From Echinicola marina (lineage in GTDB: Bacteria; Bacteroidota; Bacteroidia; Cytophagales; Cyclobacteriaceae), in contig NZ_CP080025.1 in the NCBI RefSeq assembly GCF_020463795.1, positions 1,801,001 through 1,865,000 of the forward strand: a stretch of DNA of 64,000 nucleotides, written 5' to 3'. Of this stretch, positions 26,363 to 35,878 are shown in pieces (positions within the stretch are counted from its first letter, which is position 1; each line of letters opens with the position of its first letter). Both the position numbers and the translations under genes were made by a program. The notes under the pieces are model-generated. The model was not told the origin of the DNA. It was given only the letters and a program-made list of their open reading frames with translations, and searched no databases.

Positions 26363-28141
26363 ATGATCCCTAATAAAGCACTGATAAAAAAGATTCTTGA
26401 AAAGACTTTATTGGCATTGAGTATAATAGGTTTTTTCTTGGTGATCTATGAAGAAGGTTTTAAGAAGCCTTTTCTTTCAATGTCAGACTCTCACTTTGTC
26501 CTGAAAGTGATTCTTACTTTGGTTTGGACTGGCTATATTGGTCAGTTTTTTCTCTTTAAGTGGGTGAAAGTTAATTTCAAGAAACTTGTAGCAGAGATTT
26601 TGTTGATTTTTCTGATCAGTACTGTACTGTTTTTTATTTTTTCCGAGTTTAAGCTGCCGGGATTGGATGCCCAAACAGCAATTACTTCAGATCGGTTTTT
26701 GGTGGATTTCTTGGTTACCGTGGTCTTTCTGATAGAATTATCCAAATTAAGTCTGGGGGTAGGAGGACTAAAGCTAAATCCCCAAATGATATTTATTCTG
26801 AGTTTTTTGACTTTGATTGGAGTAGGGACGATATTGTTGATGCTGCCCAAAGCCACCAATGCACCGATTCATTTGGTGGATGCCCTTTTTACAGCTACGA
26901 GTGCAGTATGTGTTACAGGTCTGATCGTTTTGGATACGGCTAAGGATTTCACCCTGTTTGGTCAATTTATCATTATGATACTGTTCCAGATAGGAGGTTT
27001 GGGCATGATGACTTTTACCAGTTTCTTTGGTTTCTTTTTCAAAGGGAATTTTAGTTTTCAAAACCAACTGTTTTTGAAGGATTTTATTAATGAGGAACGT
27101 TTCGGGCAGGTTTTCAATACTCTGTTGAAGGTAATTACTTTTACTTTTTTGGTAGAGGGAATGGGGGCATTGTTTATATATATTAGTCTGGATGAGGCGC
27201 TTTTTGATGGCCCTATGGATATGATTTTCTTTTCCGTTTTCCACAGTGTTTCAGGATTCTGTAATGCGGGCTTTAGTATATTGAGTGATGGGCTTTATCA
27301 GGAAGGATTTAGACAAAACTACGATATGCATTTGGTCATTGCGTTGACCATCGTATTTGGTGGTATTGGATTTCCGGTTGTTTTGAGCTACTACCAATAT
27401 CTAAAACACTTGGTCAAAGGCTTTTATAGAAAAGTGGTTTTTGGCGAAAACTATAGGCATGTTCCCCGAGTGGTGAATATTGGAACCCGGCTGGTAGTGA
27501 TCACGACAGGAATTTTATTGTTGATAGGTTTTGTGACATTTTGGGTTTTTGAAGAAGATTACACGCTAAAGGGAATGGAGGGCTACGGAAAGGTGGTTAC
27601 AGCATTTTTTGGGGCCGTTACACCTAGGACGGCAGGATTTAATACGGTGGATATGACCGCTATGGCAGGTCCGACAATATTACTGTATCTTTTGCTCATG
27701 TGGGTAGGAGCCTCTCCAGGTTCTACCGGAGGGGGCTTAAAGACCAGTACCTTTGCCGTGGCCATTTTGAGCACATTGAGCATTGCCAAAGGCAAGGACC
27801 GAGTGGAGGTCTTCAGAAGGGAAATATCCAATACCACTTTGAGAAAGGCTTTTGCCGTGACTTTCCTTTCTATAATGATGATGGGCGGAACGGTTTTTCT
27901 GTTGAAATTATTTGATAGTGAGTTGCCATTGACCAGTGTAGTGTTTGAAGCATTTTCTGCCTTCTCCACGGTGGGTTTAAGTTTAGGGATTACCTCAGGA
28001 CTGAGCTTTGGTAGTAAGATGGTACTGATTGTGACCATGTTTGTAGGAAGAATCGGGATTCTCACCTTTTTGATTGGGCTGAGTAGAGGGGTGAAAACCC
28101 TAAGCTATCGATACCCTGAGGAGTCGGTGTTTATCACCTAA
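26363..28141 (+). CDS. ktrB: KtrB/TrkH-type K+ uptake channel subunit
   Basis: This 592-aa membrane subunit of a K+/Na+-coupled uptake system has four pore loops with their conserved glycines: SAVCVTGLIV, VSGFCNAGFS, VTPRTAGFNT and SAFSTVGLSLG. GASPGSTGGGLKTST, also typical, is present. It is longer than classic KtrB (about 450 aa) because of an N-terminal extension of roughly 130 residues with four extra hydrophobic segments. The RCK partner KtrA follows after 27 bp. Confidence 0.93.
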   Translation: MIPNKALIKKILEKTLLALSIIGFFLVIYEEGFKKPFLSMSDSHFVLKVILTLVWTGYIGQFFLFKWVKVNFKKLVAEILLIFLISTVLFFIFSEFKLPGLDAQTAITSDRFLVDFLVTVVFLIELSKLSLGVGGLKLNPQMIFILSFLTLIGVGTILLMLPKATNAPIHLVDALFTATSAVCVTGLIVLDTAKDFTLFGQFIIMILFQIGGLGMMTFTSFFGFFFKGNFSFQNQLFLKDFINEERFGQVFNTLLKVITFTFLVEGMGALFIYISLDEALFDGPMDMIFFSVFHSVSGFCNAGFSILSDGLYQEGFRQNYDMHLVIALTIVFGGIGFPVVLSYYQYLKHLVKGFYRKVVFGENYRHVPRVVNIGTRLVVITTGILLLIGFVTFWVFEEDYTLKGMEGYGKVVTAFFGAVTPRTAGFNTVDMTAMAGPTILLYLLLMWVGASPGSTGGGLKTSTFAVAILSTLSIAKGKDRVEVFRREISNTTLRKAFAVTFLSIMMMGGTVFLLKLFDSELPLTSVVFEAFSAFSTVGLSLGITSGLSFGSKMVLIVTMFVGRIGILTFLIGLSRGVKTLSYRYPEESVFIT

Positions 28142-28168
28142 ATTAGAAGAATTAAAAATATCAATCAT

Positions 28169-28861
28169 ATGAAGTTTATCATAGTAGGTTTGGGCAATTT
28201 TGGCGCTTATTTGGCAGCAAGGCTCACAGACAACGGTCATGAGGTGATCGGCATAGATAGTGATATGGCCAAGGTGGATAGTGCGAAGGAAAAAATCACT
28301 CATACCATCTGTCTCAATGCCACTGATAAGAATGTGGTAAGGAATCTGCCTGTCTCGGATACGGATGTGGTGCTGATCGCCATTGGTGAGGATATGGGGG
28401 CTTCCATTATGGCCACAGCTGTTTTTAAGGAATTGAAAGCCAAGAGGATCATCAGCCGGGCCATTACCAATACTCATGAAACAGTGATCAGGGCCATTGG
28501 AGTAGATGAGATCATTCATCCGGAGGAGGAAACAGCAGAGCGTCTGTCCAAAAAGCTGGAGATGAAAGGCGTGATTGACAGTTTTGATATCTCAGATGGC
28601 TATAATATTGTGGAAGTGACCGCTCCTAAGGAATTTGTGGGAAAGACTATCGGGGAAACTGCGGTTAGGAATCGATTCAACGTAAATATCCTGACCATTA
28701 TCAAGATGAGGAACAGGCCCAATATTTTTGGTAATATGCAAGAAAGACAAAAGGTGCTGGGCGTGGTCAGTGCCCAGACTATGATTGAAGATAAGGATGT
28801 TTTGGTACTCTTCGGGGAAATGAATGATATCCAGAAGATATTGGACTTGAACGAAGAATAG
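28169..28861 (+). CDS. ktrA: KtrA/TrkA-type regulatory subunit of K+ uptake
   Basis: This 230-aa cytoplasmic RCK protein gates KtrB. RCK_N shows a Rossmann nucleotide motif (IIVGLGNFGAYLAARL) and an acidic end to strand 2 (GIDSD), expected to bind NAD(H) or ATP/ADP. RCK_C follows from about residue 140 (NIVEVTAPKEFVGKTIGETA). Single RCK unit length fits KtrA rather than the duplicated TrkA of E. coli. Translationally close to ktrB (27 bp), so one operon. Confidence 0.93.
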   Translation: MKFIIVGLGNFGAYLAARLTDNGHEVIGIDSDMAKVDSAKEKITHTICLNATDKNVVRNLPVSDTDVVLIAIGEDMGASIMATAVFKELKAKRIISRAITNTHETVIRAIGVDEIIHPEEETAERLSKKLEMKGVIDSFDISDGYNIVEVTAPKEFVGKTIGETAVRNRFNVNILTIIKMRNRPNIFGNMQERQKVLGVVSAQTMIEDKDVLVLFGEMNDIQKILDLNEE

Positions 28862-28925
28862 GGAAGGCGGCATCAGGATTAAGTAGAGAGCTGCTAAGAT
28901 TAGAACATGGTATATCAGAAAAAAT

Positions 28926-28962
28926 AAAACGGCCAATCCACAAAAAATGGATTGGCCGTTTT
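28926..28962. terminator. Bidirectional terminator between ktrA and lutC
   Basis: aaaacggccaatcca at 28926-28940 pairs with tggattggccgtttt at 28948-28962. A-rich and T-rich ends allow use from both convergent sides. Confidence 0.88.
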
Positions 28963-28983
28963 GGTCAGTTCTGATTTAATCCT

Positions 28984-29562
28984 TTAATCCATCAAAAACA
29001 CAGTCAAGCTTCTTGGACCATGAGCACCAATTACCAAGGATTGTTCGATGTCGGCAGTCTTGGAAGGGCCAGCTATAAAAACACCATATCCATGGTCGTT
29101 CACTTTTACTTTTTCATAGGCTTGATGCATATTGGTCAATAAAGTATCCTTTTTCAGAATAATGATCAGGTGTTGGGCGATAAAGGGCAATACCCTGTGG
29201 ACTACATTTTTTTCTGGCATCCAGATTGCGCCATTTTCTGCTACTCCTAACTCACCTTGGAGCACAGCGAGTTCCACATGTTCCAGATCATGGGGATCGG
29301 AAATATTATTGACATCTATATTGCCCTCTACACCTTCAACCAAGGACGCTTTAAGTTGTTCCCGGGGGAAGTTGGCCTCTATATAATCTTGGACATTCTT
29401 AATTGCTGTCACCTGCATGAGTTGGCCGCCATTTCCGCTCAATCCTTTTTCATATTTTTCTACCAAATTGGGCTCATCAGGAAAGGAAAGTAAGTCCGGT
29501 AAAGGGCTTGCTACAGGCTTGTTTTTCTGAATAGCCGCTAGTATGGATGCTTTGCTGCTCAT
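28984..29562 (-). CDS. lutC: LutC, LUD-domain lactate utilisation protein
   Basis: LutC is the third protein of the LutABC L-lactate oxidase system. This 192-aa protein starts at ATG 29562 (MSSKASILAAIQKNKP), overlapping the lutB stop as ATGA; the frame extends 8 codons further, into lutB. The LUD domain is visible in ENGAIWMPEKN, LPFIAQHLIIILKK and FIAGPSKTADIEQSLVIGAHGPR. Order lutA-lutB-lutC and tight spacing support one operon. Its role here is probably to oxidise the L-lactate made by the divergent rhamnose pathway. Confidence 0.92.
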   Translation of the reverse strand: MSSKASILAAIQKNKPVASPLPDLLSFPDEPNLVEKYEKGLSGNGGQLMQVTAIKNVQDYIEANFPREQLKASLVEGVEGNIDVNNISDPHDLEHVELAVLQGELGVAENGAIWMPEKNVVHRVLPFIAQHLIIILKKDTLLTNMHQAYEKVKVNDHGYGVFIAGPSKTADIEQSLVIGAHGPRSLTVFLMD

Positions 29563-30932
29563 GATTTTCTGTTTTTCTGGTACCACTCTTTAAAACTCTC
29601 CTTAGGAACATCTGGCAAATCACGATGTTTTCCCCAAACATTGAGGCTACTGTATACCAAGCTATCGGGAGTGATTTTTAAGGCTGTTCTGGCCATTTTT
29701 CCTGCAAGGTCATAAAGCACAGGTTTGCCAAAGGTGTACCCGGCCACTTTCATGGCCAATTTTTTACTGGCATCGACATCTGTGTTTTCGGTAATTACCT
29801 GCCGCCATTTATAAAGCTGCTCATGAATATTGATTTTTACCGGGCAGACATCGGAGCAAGATCCACATAGGGTGGAGGCAAATGGCAGAGTGCTGTATTT
29901 TTTGAGGTCTTTGCCAGGAGAGAGTATTGATCCTATAGGTCCGGGAACGGTAGAATTATAACTATAGCCACCACTTCTTCTGTAAATTGGGCAAGTATTC
30001 ATACAAGCACCGCAGCGAATACATTTTAGGCTGTTTTTGAAATCCTCACGGCCCAACTGTTCTGTGCGGCCATTGTCCACTAGAATGATGTACAGTTTTT
30101 TGCCGGGTGCAGGTTTATGAAAATGGGAGGAATAATTGGTGATGCTTTGTCCAGTGGCGCTTCTGGCCAGAAGCCTGAGGAACACCCCTAGATCCGTAGC
30201 CCTTGGAATCAGCTTTTCTATCCCCATACAAGCAATGTGAATGTCTGCCAAATGGGTACCCATATCAGCATTACCCTCATTGGTACAGACCACAAATCCA
30301 CCAGTTTCAGCAATACCAAAGTTTACTCCAGTAATGGCAGCATTGGCTTCCACAAATTTCTTTCGAAGGTGCTGTCTTGCCGCTTCAGTAAGGTATTTAG
30401 GGTCGCTGGCTCCTTTTTCTGTGCCAATATGTTCATGGAAAATTTCCCCAATATCCTGTTTTTTCAGGTGAATGGCTGGAAGAACAATATGGCTAGGCGC
30501 CTGCTTGGCAAATTGAATGATACGCTCCCCAAGGTCAGTATCTACCACATCATAACCCTTATCCTCTAAGTAATGGTTTAGTCCACATTCTTCGGTAAGG
30601 ATAGATTTACTTTTAACAATATTGGAAACCTTGTTTTCCTGAAGGATTCTGTATACATGTTCATTATGTTCTTGGGCGTCTTTGGCCCAAAGGACTTCTA
30701 TTCCATTGGCCAATGCATTGGTTTCGAACTGTTCCAAGAGTTCTCCCAAGTGGGAAAGTACATAATCTTTGGTAGCAGAGGCTGTATCCCTGAGGGTTTC
30801 CCATTCAGGAATCCCCTGTGCGGAAAGGTCCCTTTTTTGGCGTACATGCCATAGGGTTTCATCGTGCCAATGGGTTCTGGCATCGTCTTTTATAAATTCT
30901 GCTGCCGCTTGGGCATGGCTTTGCGTTTTCAT
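29559..30932 (-). CDS. lutB: LutB, iron-sulfur LUD-domain protein
   Basis: This 457-aa protein has an N-terminal LUD domain (residues about 70-295; ETGGFVVCTNEGNADMGT) and a ferredoxin-like region with two cysteine clusters, CIRCGACMNTCP and CGSCSDVCP, for two [4Fe-4S] centres. A C-terminal DUF3390-type tail follows. It transfers electrons in the LutABC complex that converts L-lactate to pyruvate. It starts 6 bp after lutA and overlaps lutC by 4 bp. Confidence 0.94.
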   Translation of the reverse strand: MKTQSHAQAAAEFIKDDARTHWHDETLWHVRQKRDLSAQGIPEWETLRDTASATKDYVLSHLGELLEQFETNALANGIEVLWAKDAQEHNEHVYRILQENKVSNIVKSKSILTEECGLNHYLEDKGYDVVDTDLGERIIQFAKQAPSHIVLPAIHLKKQDIGEIFHEHIGTEKGASDPKYLTEAARQHLRKKFVEANAAITGVNFGIAETGGFVVCTNEGNADMGTHLADIHIACMGIEKLIPRATDLGVFLRLLARSATGQSITNYSSHFHKPAPGKKLYIILVDNGRTEQLGREDFKNSLKCIRCGACMNTCPIYRRSGGYSYNSTVPGPIGSILSPGKDLKKYSTLPFASTLCGSCSDVCPVKINIHEQLYKWRQVITENTDVDASKKLAMKVAGYTFGKPVLYDLAGKMARTALKITPDSLVYSSLNVWGKHRDLPDVPKESFKEWYQKNRKS

Positions 30933-30938
30933 AATTGC

Positions 30939-31664
30939 TTATTCGACAGGGTTTCCATTGAGGATTTCAGCGATGTGCATCACCTTAATAGGGCTATTTT
31001 GGCGTTTGATCAAGCCTTGTAGGTGCATAAGGCAGGACATATCGGCACCTGTCAATACTTCCACCCCATTTTTTGTGTGATCCGCTAAGCGGTCATTGCC
31101 CATGGTGATAGAGACCGCCTCTTCAGCTACAGCAAAGGTGCCGCCAAATCCACAGCATTCATCTTTACGGTCCAATTCTATCATTTCTATGTCCTTCACC
31201 TGTTTTAATAAGGAAAGAGGTTTATTGAATTCAGGATCCATTCGCTCAGAGCACTTTGCCAGTCTGAGGCCTCTCAGACCATGACAGGAGGAATGAAAGC
31301 CTACTTTGTGCGGGAAAGTGGATGCAATATTGTTGACTCTCAGTACATCGGTCAGGAATTCACAGAGTTCGTAGATCTTCGGGGCATTTTCTTCTTTGGG
31401 AAGGACATGGTCTTTGACGTGAAGGGTGCAGCTGCCAGAAGGAGCAACGATATAGTCAAATCCACCAAAGTTCTTCATGAAAAGTTCAGATGATGCTTTG
31501 CCATATCTTTCATATCCGGAGTTGGCCATGGGCTGTCCACAACAAGTTTGGGATAGCGGGTAATCCACTTCCACGCCATGTTTTTCCAATAATTCTAGGG
31601 TAGCCTTTGCCACACCAGGGTAAAACTGGTCGACGTAACAAGGTATAAAGAGTCCTACTCGCAT
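30939..31664 (-). CDS. lutA: LutA, CCG-domain iron-sulfur protein
   Basis: The start is set at ATG 31664 (MRVGLFIPCYVDQFYPG), as in LutA proteins, giving 241 aa; an upstream in-frame ATG adds five residues. Two CCG cysteine-rich domains are visible: SQTCCGQPMANSGY near residue 60 and DECCGFGGTFAV near residue 185, likely ligands of an Fe-S cluster as in glycolate oxidase GlpC/GlcF relatives. First gene of lutABC, divergent from rhaEW across a 618-bp gap. Confidence 0.93.
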   Translation of the reverse strand: MRVGLFIPCYVDQFYPGVAKATLELLEKHGVEVDYPLSQTCCGQPMANSGYERYGKASSELFMKNFGGFDYIVAPSGSCTLHVKDHVLPKEENAPKIYELCEFLTDVLRVNNIASTFPHKVGFHSSCHGLRGLRLAKCSERMDPEFNKPLSLLKQVKDIEMIELDRKDECCGFGGTFAVAEEAVSITMGNDRLADHTKNGVEVLTGADMSCLMHLQGLIKRQNSPIKVMHIAEILNGNPVE

Positions 31665-32282
31665 AGTTTTTAATTTCAAATTCCCAATTTATAGGCTTCC
31701 ATTTACATCTTTATCCTGCACCATGCTGTTTCGTCCAGACAGCCTTTTGCAGGAAAGTCAAGCGCAGTCTATTGGGTGTAAAGGATTATGATTCCAATAT
31801 ATGGCTGCATAATGGACATAGGCAACCAGAGGATAAAGTTACCTCAATAAAAGTAAAATAATCAATTTATAGCTTTAGGATATTAAACGTTTCTTTGCAG
31901 CTTTTTTCCTTTTCTTGACCCAAACGAATCTTTTATAGAGGCGGGAGACATCCGCTCGTCTAAAGGAAAATCATACTGCAATCTCTTATCCAATCCTCCT
32001 TTTTAGGATCTAAGTGGAGTATCCATTTCCGGAAGTTTAACAGTAGGTGATAGACTTGTCCAAGATAAATGAAGTCTTGTCCGCATGTGGAAAGTAATAG
32101 GAGTATTGAACATGGGGGAAAGGCCGGATTGATATAAAAATAGTTTAGCTACTATAAATTGATAACCGTGCAAAAACTGTTATAAATGGTTTTATCAGCA
32201 CACAACAGGACAGTATTTCTATTTGAAAAAAATAAATTCGCTATCACATACTAGAAGATTGTAATCAAAAAAATCAAATATA
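31665..32282. promoter_or_regulatory. 618-bp divergent control region between lutABC and rhaEW
   Basis: No gene was recognised. The region must contain both promoters, but I did not find an exact TTG-N20-TAnnTTTG. Near the rha side, 32155-32205 contains TGATAA...TTATCA inverted segments around ctgttataaatggttttatcag, a possible operator. Around 31905-31965 an imperfect hairpin is formed by cttttatagaggcgg and ccgctcgtctaaag. A short basic reading frame on the minus strand at about 31880-31975 has no start codon and was not called. Confidence 0.5.
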
Positions 32283-34391
32283 ATGAGCACAGCAGAGCGT
32301 ACATTTAAGCATGTAAATTACCTTTGGGATGAGCAAAAGGCCCAGGAATTGGAGGGAGATGAGGTATCCCTTTTGATCTATAGATCAAATATCTTGGGAG
32401 CGGACCTAAGGATAACCAATTATGGCGGTGGCAATACCAGCTGTAAAACGACGGAGATCGACCCACTGACAAAGAATGAAACAGAGGTGATGTGGGTAAA
32501 AGGTTCTGGTGGAGACATTGGTACTTTGACCAAGAGCGGATTGGCTGGGTTGTATGTGGAGAAATTACATGCCCTGAAAAATGTGTACAGAGGGTTGGAG
32601 TTTGAAGATGAGATGGTAGGCTTGTTCAACCATTGTATTTATGACTTGGATTCCAAGGCGCCTTCTATCGATACGCCGCTGCATGCCTTCCTTCCATTTA
32701 AGCATATTGACCACCTTCATCCTGATGCCGCGATTGCCATTGCAGCAGCCAAGGACGGTGAGCAGATTACCCAAGAGCTTTTTGAAGGACAGATTGCGTG
32801 GGTGCCTTGGCAAAAGCCGGGCTTTGATTTGGCCTTGCAATTGGAGAAAGCCTTGAATGATAATCCTGGCATCCGTGGCATCATGTTGGGTGGCCATGGG
32901 TTGTTCACTTGGGGAGACACGGCTTATGAGTGCTATATCAATAGCTTGGAAGTAATAGATAAAGCTTCTCAGTACCTAGAAGATAATTACGGTAAAAACC
33001 GTCCGGTATTTGGCGGTCAGAAAATCGAATCATTGGCTCCTGAGGCACGTTTGGACCAGGCAGCCATCATTGCACCTGTTTTGAGAGGCTTGGCATCCGG
33101 ATACAATAGAATGGTAGGTCATTTTACCGATGATGAGCGTGTATTGCAGTTTGCCAATAGCCATGATCTGGAAAAATTGGCACCACTGGGAACCAGCTGC
33201 CCTGACCATTTCCTTAGAACCAAAATCAGGCCTTTGGTATTGGATTTTCCTGCTGATATTGACCTGAGCAATACTGAAGAGATCAAAGCCAAGCTGGAAA
33301 AGGACTTTGAAGATTACAGAGCTTACTATAAAAAATATTACGAGGACCATAAGCGGGATAACAGTCCTGCCATGCGTGATCCAAACCCTGTGATCATTAT
33401 TTGGCCAGGAGTGGGAATGTTCTCTTATGCCAAAAATAAGCAGACTGCCCGTGTAGCCAGTGAATTTTACATCAATGCCATCAATGTGATGCGTGGTGCG
33501 GAAGCCGTATCCTCATATGTTGCTTTGCCATTGCAGGAAGCATTTGATATTGAGTACTGGTTATTGGAGGAAGCCAAGCTTCAAAGAATGCCAAAGGAGC
33601 AGCCTTTGTCTAGAAAAGTGGCGTTGGTGACTGGTGGTGCCGGAGGTATCGGTAAGGCCATTGCTGACAAGTTGGCCAAAGAAGGTGCTTGCGTGTTTAT
33701 TACAGATATTAACCAGGACAGATTGGATGAGGCCGTAGCTACTTACTCCAAGGATGTAGGAGCTGGAGCGGTCATGGACGTGACTAAGGGAGATGATATC
33801 CTGACCGCTTATAAAGCTGCTGTTTTGAAATTCGGTGGGGTGGATATCATCGTCAACTGTGCCGGATTGGCCATTTCCAAGCCTATTGAACAGACTTCGG
33901 CCCAAGATTGGGATTTGCTGCAGGATATTTTGGTAAAAGGACAATTTGCAGTTTCCAAAGCAGGTGTGGAAGTACTTAGGGCTCAAAACCTAGGAGGTGA
34001 TATCATCAATATTGCCAGTAAGAATGCTTTGGTTTCTGGCCCTAATAATGTGGGATATGGTACCGCAAAAGCGGCTCAGGTACACATGAGCCGACTCTTG
34101 GCTGCTGAGCTAGGTAAAGATAAAATCCGCGTGAATGTAGTGAATCCAGATGCAGTCATTGAAGGAAGTAAAATTTGGGAAGGTGAATGGGCTGCAGGAA
34201 GAGCAAAAGCATATGGCATCAAAGTGGAAGAATTACCAGCTTTTTACGCCAAAAGGACTATATTGAATGAGATCATTGGGGTAGATGATATTGCTAACGG
34301 TGTGTTTGCCTTTGTCGGTGGGGACCTTAGCAAATGTACTGGTAATATTCTAAATGTAGACGGCGGTGTAGCTGCTGCTTTTGTAAGGTAA
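32283..34391 (+). CDS. rhaEW: Bifunctional rhamnulose-1-phosphate aldolase / lactaldehyde dehydrogenase
   Basis: This 702-aa fusion cleaves L-rhamnulose-1-phosphate to DHAP and L-lactaldehyde, then oxidises lactaldehyde to L-lactate. The N-terminal class II aldolase domain (about 1-430) shows NYGGGNTSCKT, the metal-binding histidine cluster FKHIDHLHPDAA and GGHGLFTWG. The C-terminal short-chain dehydrogenase (about 437-702) has the NAD motif TGGAGGIGKAIA, NCAGLA and the active-site YGTAKAA. This architecture is known as RhaEW in Bacteroidota and Bacillus. It precedes rhaI by 2 bp. The product L-lactate is the substrate of the divergent lutABC. Confidence 0.95.
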   Translation: MSTAERTFKHVNYLWDEQKAQELEGDEVSLLIYRSNILGADLRITNYGGGNTSCKTTEIDPLTKNETEVMWVKGSGGDIGTLTKSGLAGLYVEKLHALKNVYRGLEFEDEMVGLFNHCIYDLDSKAPSIDTPLHAFLPFKHIDHLHPDAAIAIAAAKDGEQITQELFEGQIAWVPWQKPGFDLALQLEKALNDNPGIRGIMLGGHGLFTWGDTAYECYINSLEVIDKASQYLEDNYGKNRPVFGGQKIESLAPEARLDQAAIIAPVLRGLASGYNRMVGHFTDDERVLQFANSHDLEKLAPLGTSCPDHFLRTKIRPLVLDFPADIDLSNTEEIKAKLEKDFEDYRAYYKKYYEDHKRDNSPAMRDPNPVIIIWPGVGMFSYAKNKQTARVASEFYINAINVMRGAEAVSSYVALPLQEAFDIEYWLLEEAKLQRMPKEQPLSRKVALVTGGAGGIGKAIADKLAKEGACVFITDINQDRLDEAVATYSKDVGAGAVMDVTKGDDILTAYKAAVLKFGGVDIIVNCAGLAISKPIEQTSAQDWDLLQDILVKGQFAVSKAGVEVLRAQNLGGDIINIASKNALVSGPNNVGYGTAKAAQVHMSRLLAAELGKDKIRVNVVNPDAVIEGSKIWEGEWAAGRAKAYGIKVEELPAFYAKRTILNEIIGVDDIANGVFAFVGGDLSKCTGNILNVDGGVAAAFVR

Positions 34392-34393
34392 TT

Positions 34394-35677
34394 ATGCGTA
34401 TAGATCAGCAAAAAATAAAACAGTTGAATGATCAGGCTCTCTCGGAACATCGGGAGAGTTTTGATCATTTGACCAAAGTACTTGGACGAAAAAATATCAA
34501 TGTTAATGGCATTATAGAAAAGCTAAAAGCATTTCAAGTGGCCGTACCCAGCTGGGCTTTGGGAACGGGTGGTACCCGCTTTGGCCGTTTTTCAGGAGGG
34601 GGAGAGCCCGGTACCTTGGAAGACAAGATTGCCGATGTGGGCTTACTGCATCATTTGAGCCAATCGGCAGGAGCCATTTCCTTACATATTCCTTGGGATA
34701 TCCCTCAGGATGTCAATGCCATCAAACAATTGGCCGCTTCCCATGGGCTGGCATTTGATGCCGTGAATTCCAATACTTTCCAAGATCAAGCAGACCACAA
34801 ACTTTCCTACAAATTTGGTTCACTCTGCCATGTGGACAAAGCGGTACGTCAGCAGGCCATTGACCATAATTTGGAAGTGATCAAATATGGTGATGCCCTA
34901 GGATCAAAGTCATTGACGGTTTGGTTGGCAGATGGTTCCTCCTTCCCGGGGCAGTTGAACTTCAAGAAAGCATTTCAGCGAACTTTGGAGTCCCTTCAAG
35001 AGATTTATGCAGGAATGCCATCCGACTGGAAGATGTTTGTGGAATATAAGCCATACGAGCCGAATTTCTACTCAACTGTAATTCAGGACTGGGGTTCTTC
35101 TCATATGTTGGCAGACAAGCTAGGAGATAGGGCTTATAGTTTGGTGGATCTGGGCCATCACTTGCCCAATACCAATATCGAGCAGATTGTAGCCACCTTA
35201 ATGATGGTTGGTAAATTGGGTGGCTTTCACTTCAATGATTCCAAATACGGTGATGATGATTTGACGGTAGGTTCATTGAAACCATATCAACTGTTTTTGA
35301 TCTTCAATGAACTGGTGGATGGGATGGAAGATCCAACTTCCAATAATCCTTATCCAGCTTGGATGATAGATGCCAGCCATAACTTGAAGGATCCATTGGA
35401 GGACTTATTGCAGTCATTGGAGGCAATTAAGCTGGCCTATGCCCAAGCATTACTGGTGGACAGGGCTGCTTTGGAAGAGGCTAGGGAAAACAATGATCCC
35501 TCTTTGGCCCAGGAAATCCTTCAAGGTGCTTACAGGACGGACGTTCGTCCTTTGCTGGCTGAGGCAAGGCTTCAGGCAGATGGAGCATTGGATCCAATAG
35601 GAGCTTATAGAAGGTTGAATATTAGAAAAGAGTTGATCGCCCAGCGAGGAGCCAAAACTGTATCTACAGGATTGTAA
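34394..35677 (+). CDS. rhaI: L-rhamnose isomerase, RhaI type
   Basis: This 427-aa TIM-barrel sugar isomerase converts L-rhamnose to L-rhamnulose. Conserved stretches include GTGGTRFGRFSGGGEPGTLE near the N-terminus, SLTVWLADGSSFPGQ, FVEYKPYEPNFY and the metal-site loop GFHFNDSKYGDDDLTVGS. It is of the Pseudomonas RhaI kind rather than E. coli RhaA. Its start lies 2 bp after the rhaEW stop, so the two genes are translationally linked. Confidence 0.94.
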   Translation: MRIDQQKIKQLNDQALSEHRESFDHLTKVLGRKNINVNGIIEKLKAFQVAVPSWALGTGGTRFGRFSGGGEPGTLEDKIADVGLLHHLSQSAGAISLHIPWDIPQDVNAIKQLAASHGLAFDAVNSNTFQDQADHKLSYKFGSLCHVDKAVRQQAIDHNLEVIKYGDALGSKSLTVWLADGSSFPGQLNFKKAFQRTLESLQEIYAGMPSDWKMFVEYKPYEPNFYSTVIQDWGSSHMLADKLGDRAYSLVDLGHHLPNTNIEQIVATLMMVGKLGGFHFNDSKYGDDDLTVGSLKPYQLFLIFNELVDGMEDPTSNNPYPAWMIDASHNLKDPLEDLLQSLEAIKLAYAQALLVDRAALEEARENNDPSLAQEILQGAYRTDVRPLLAEARLQADGALDPIGAYRRLNIRKELIAQRGAKTVSTGL

Positions 35678-35693
35678 TTAATAATCATAAGCA

Positions 35694-35727
35694 GGGAACT
35701 GTTCCTTTTCATTGATGGGAAGTTCCC
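35694..35727 (+). other. Hairpin in the rhaI-rhaB gap
   Basis: gggaact at 35694-35700 pairs with agttccc at 35721-35727; the first arm can alternatively pair locally as ggaac-t-gttcc. There is no T tract. It may process or tune the rha transcript in the 201-bp gap between isomerase and kinase. Confidence 0.35.
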
Positions 35728-35878
35728 AAAACCACTCACTATTATTATTGTTTCCGGTAATCCTTTCATTTCTCTATTTATGGGTTTAATAGGTTTGAAA
35801 ATTTTCTCAAAAGGAAATGAATTGGGTTGCCGGTTTTGTATCTTATTTTCCATAGGGAAAGTGTCATTAACATAGTCC

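Noticed and set aside
31880-31975. Minus-strand frame encoding a very basic peptide (SRLYKRFVWVKKRKKAAKKR)
   Set aside because: It is only about 31 codons, has no start codon after the preceding stop, and overlaps an imperfect hairpin; it is more likely structured non-coding sequence.
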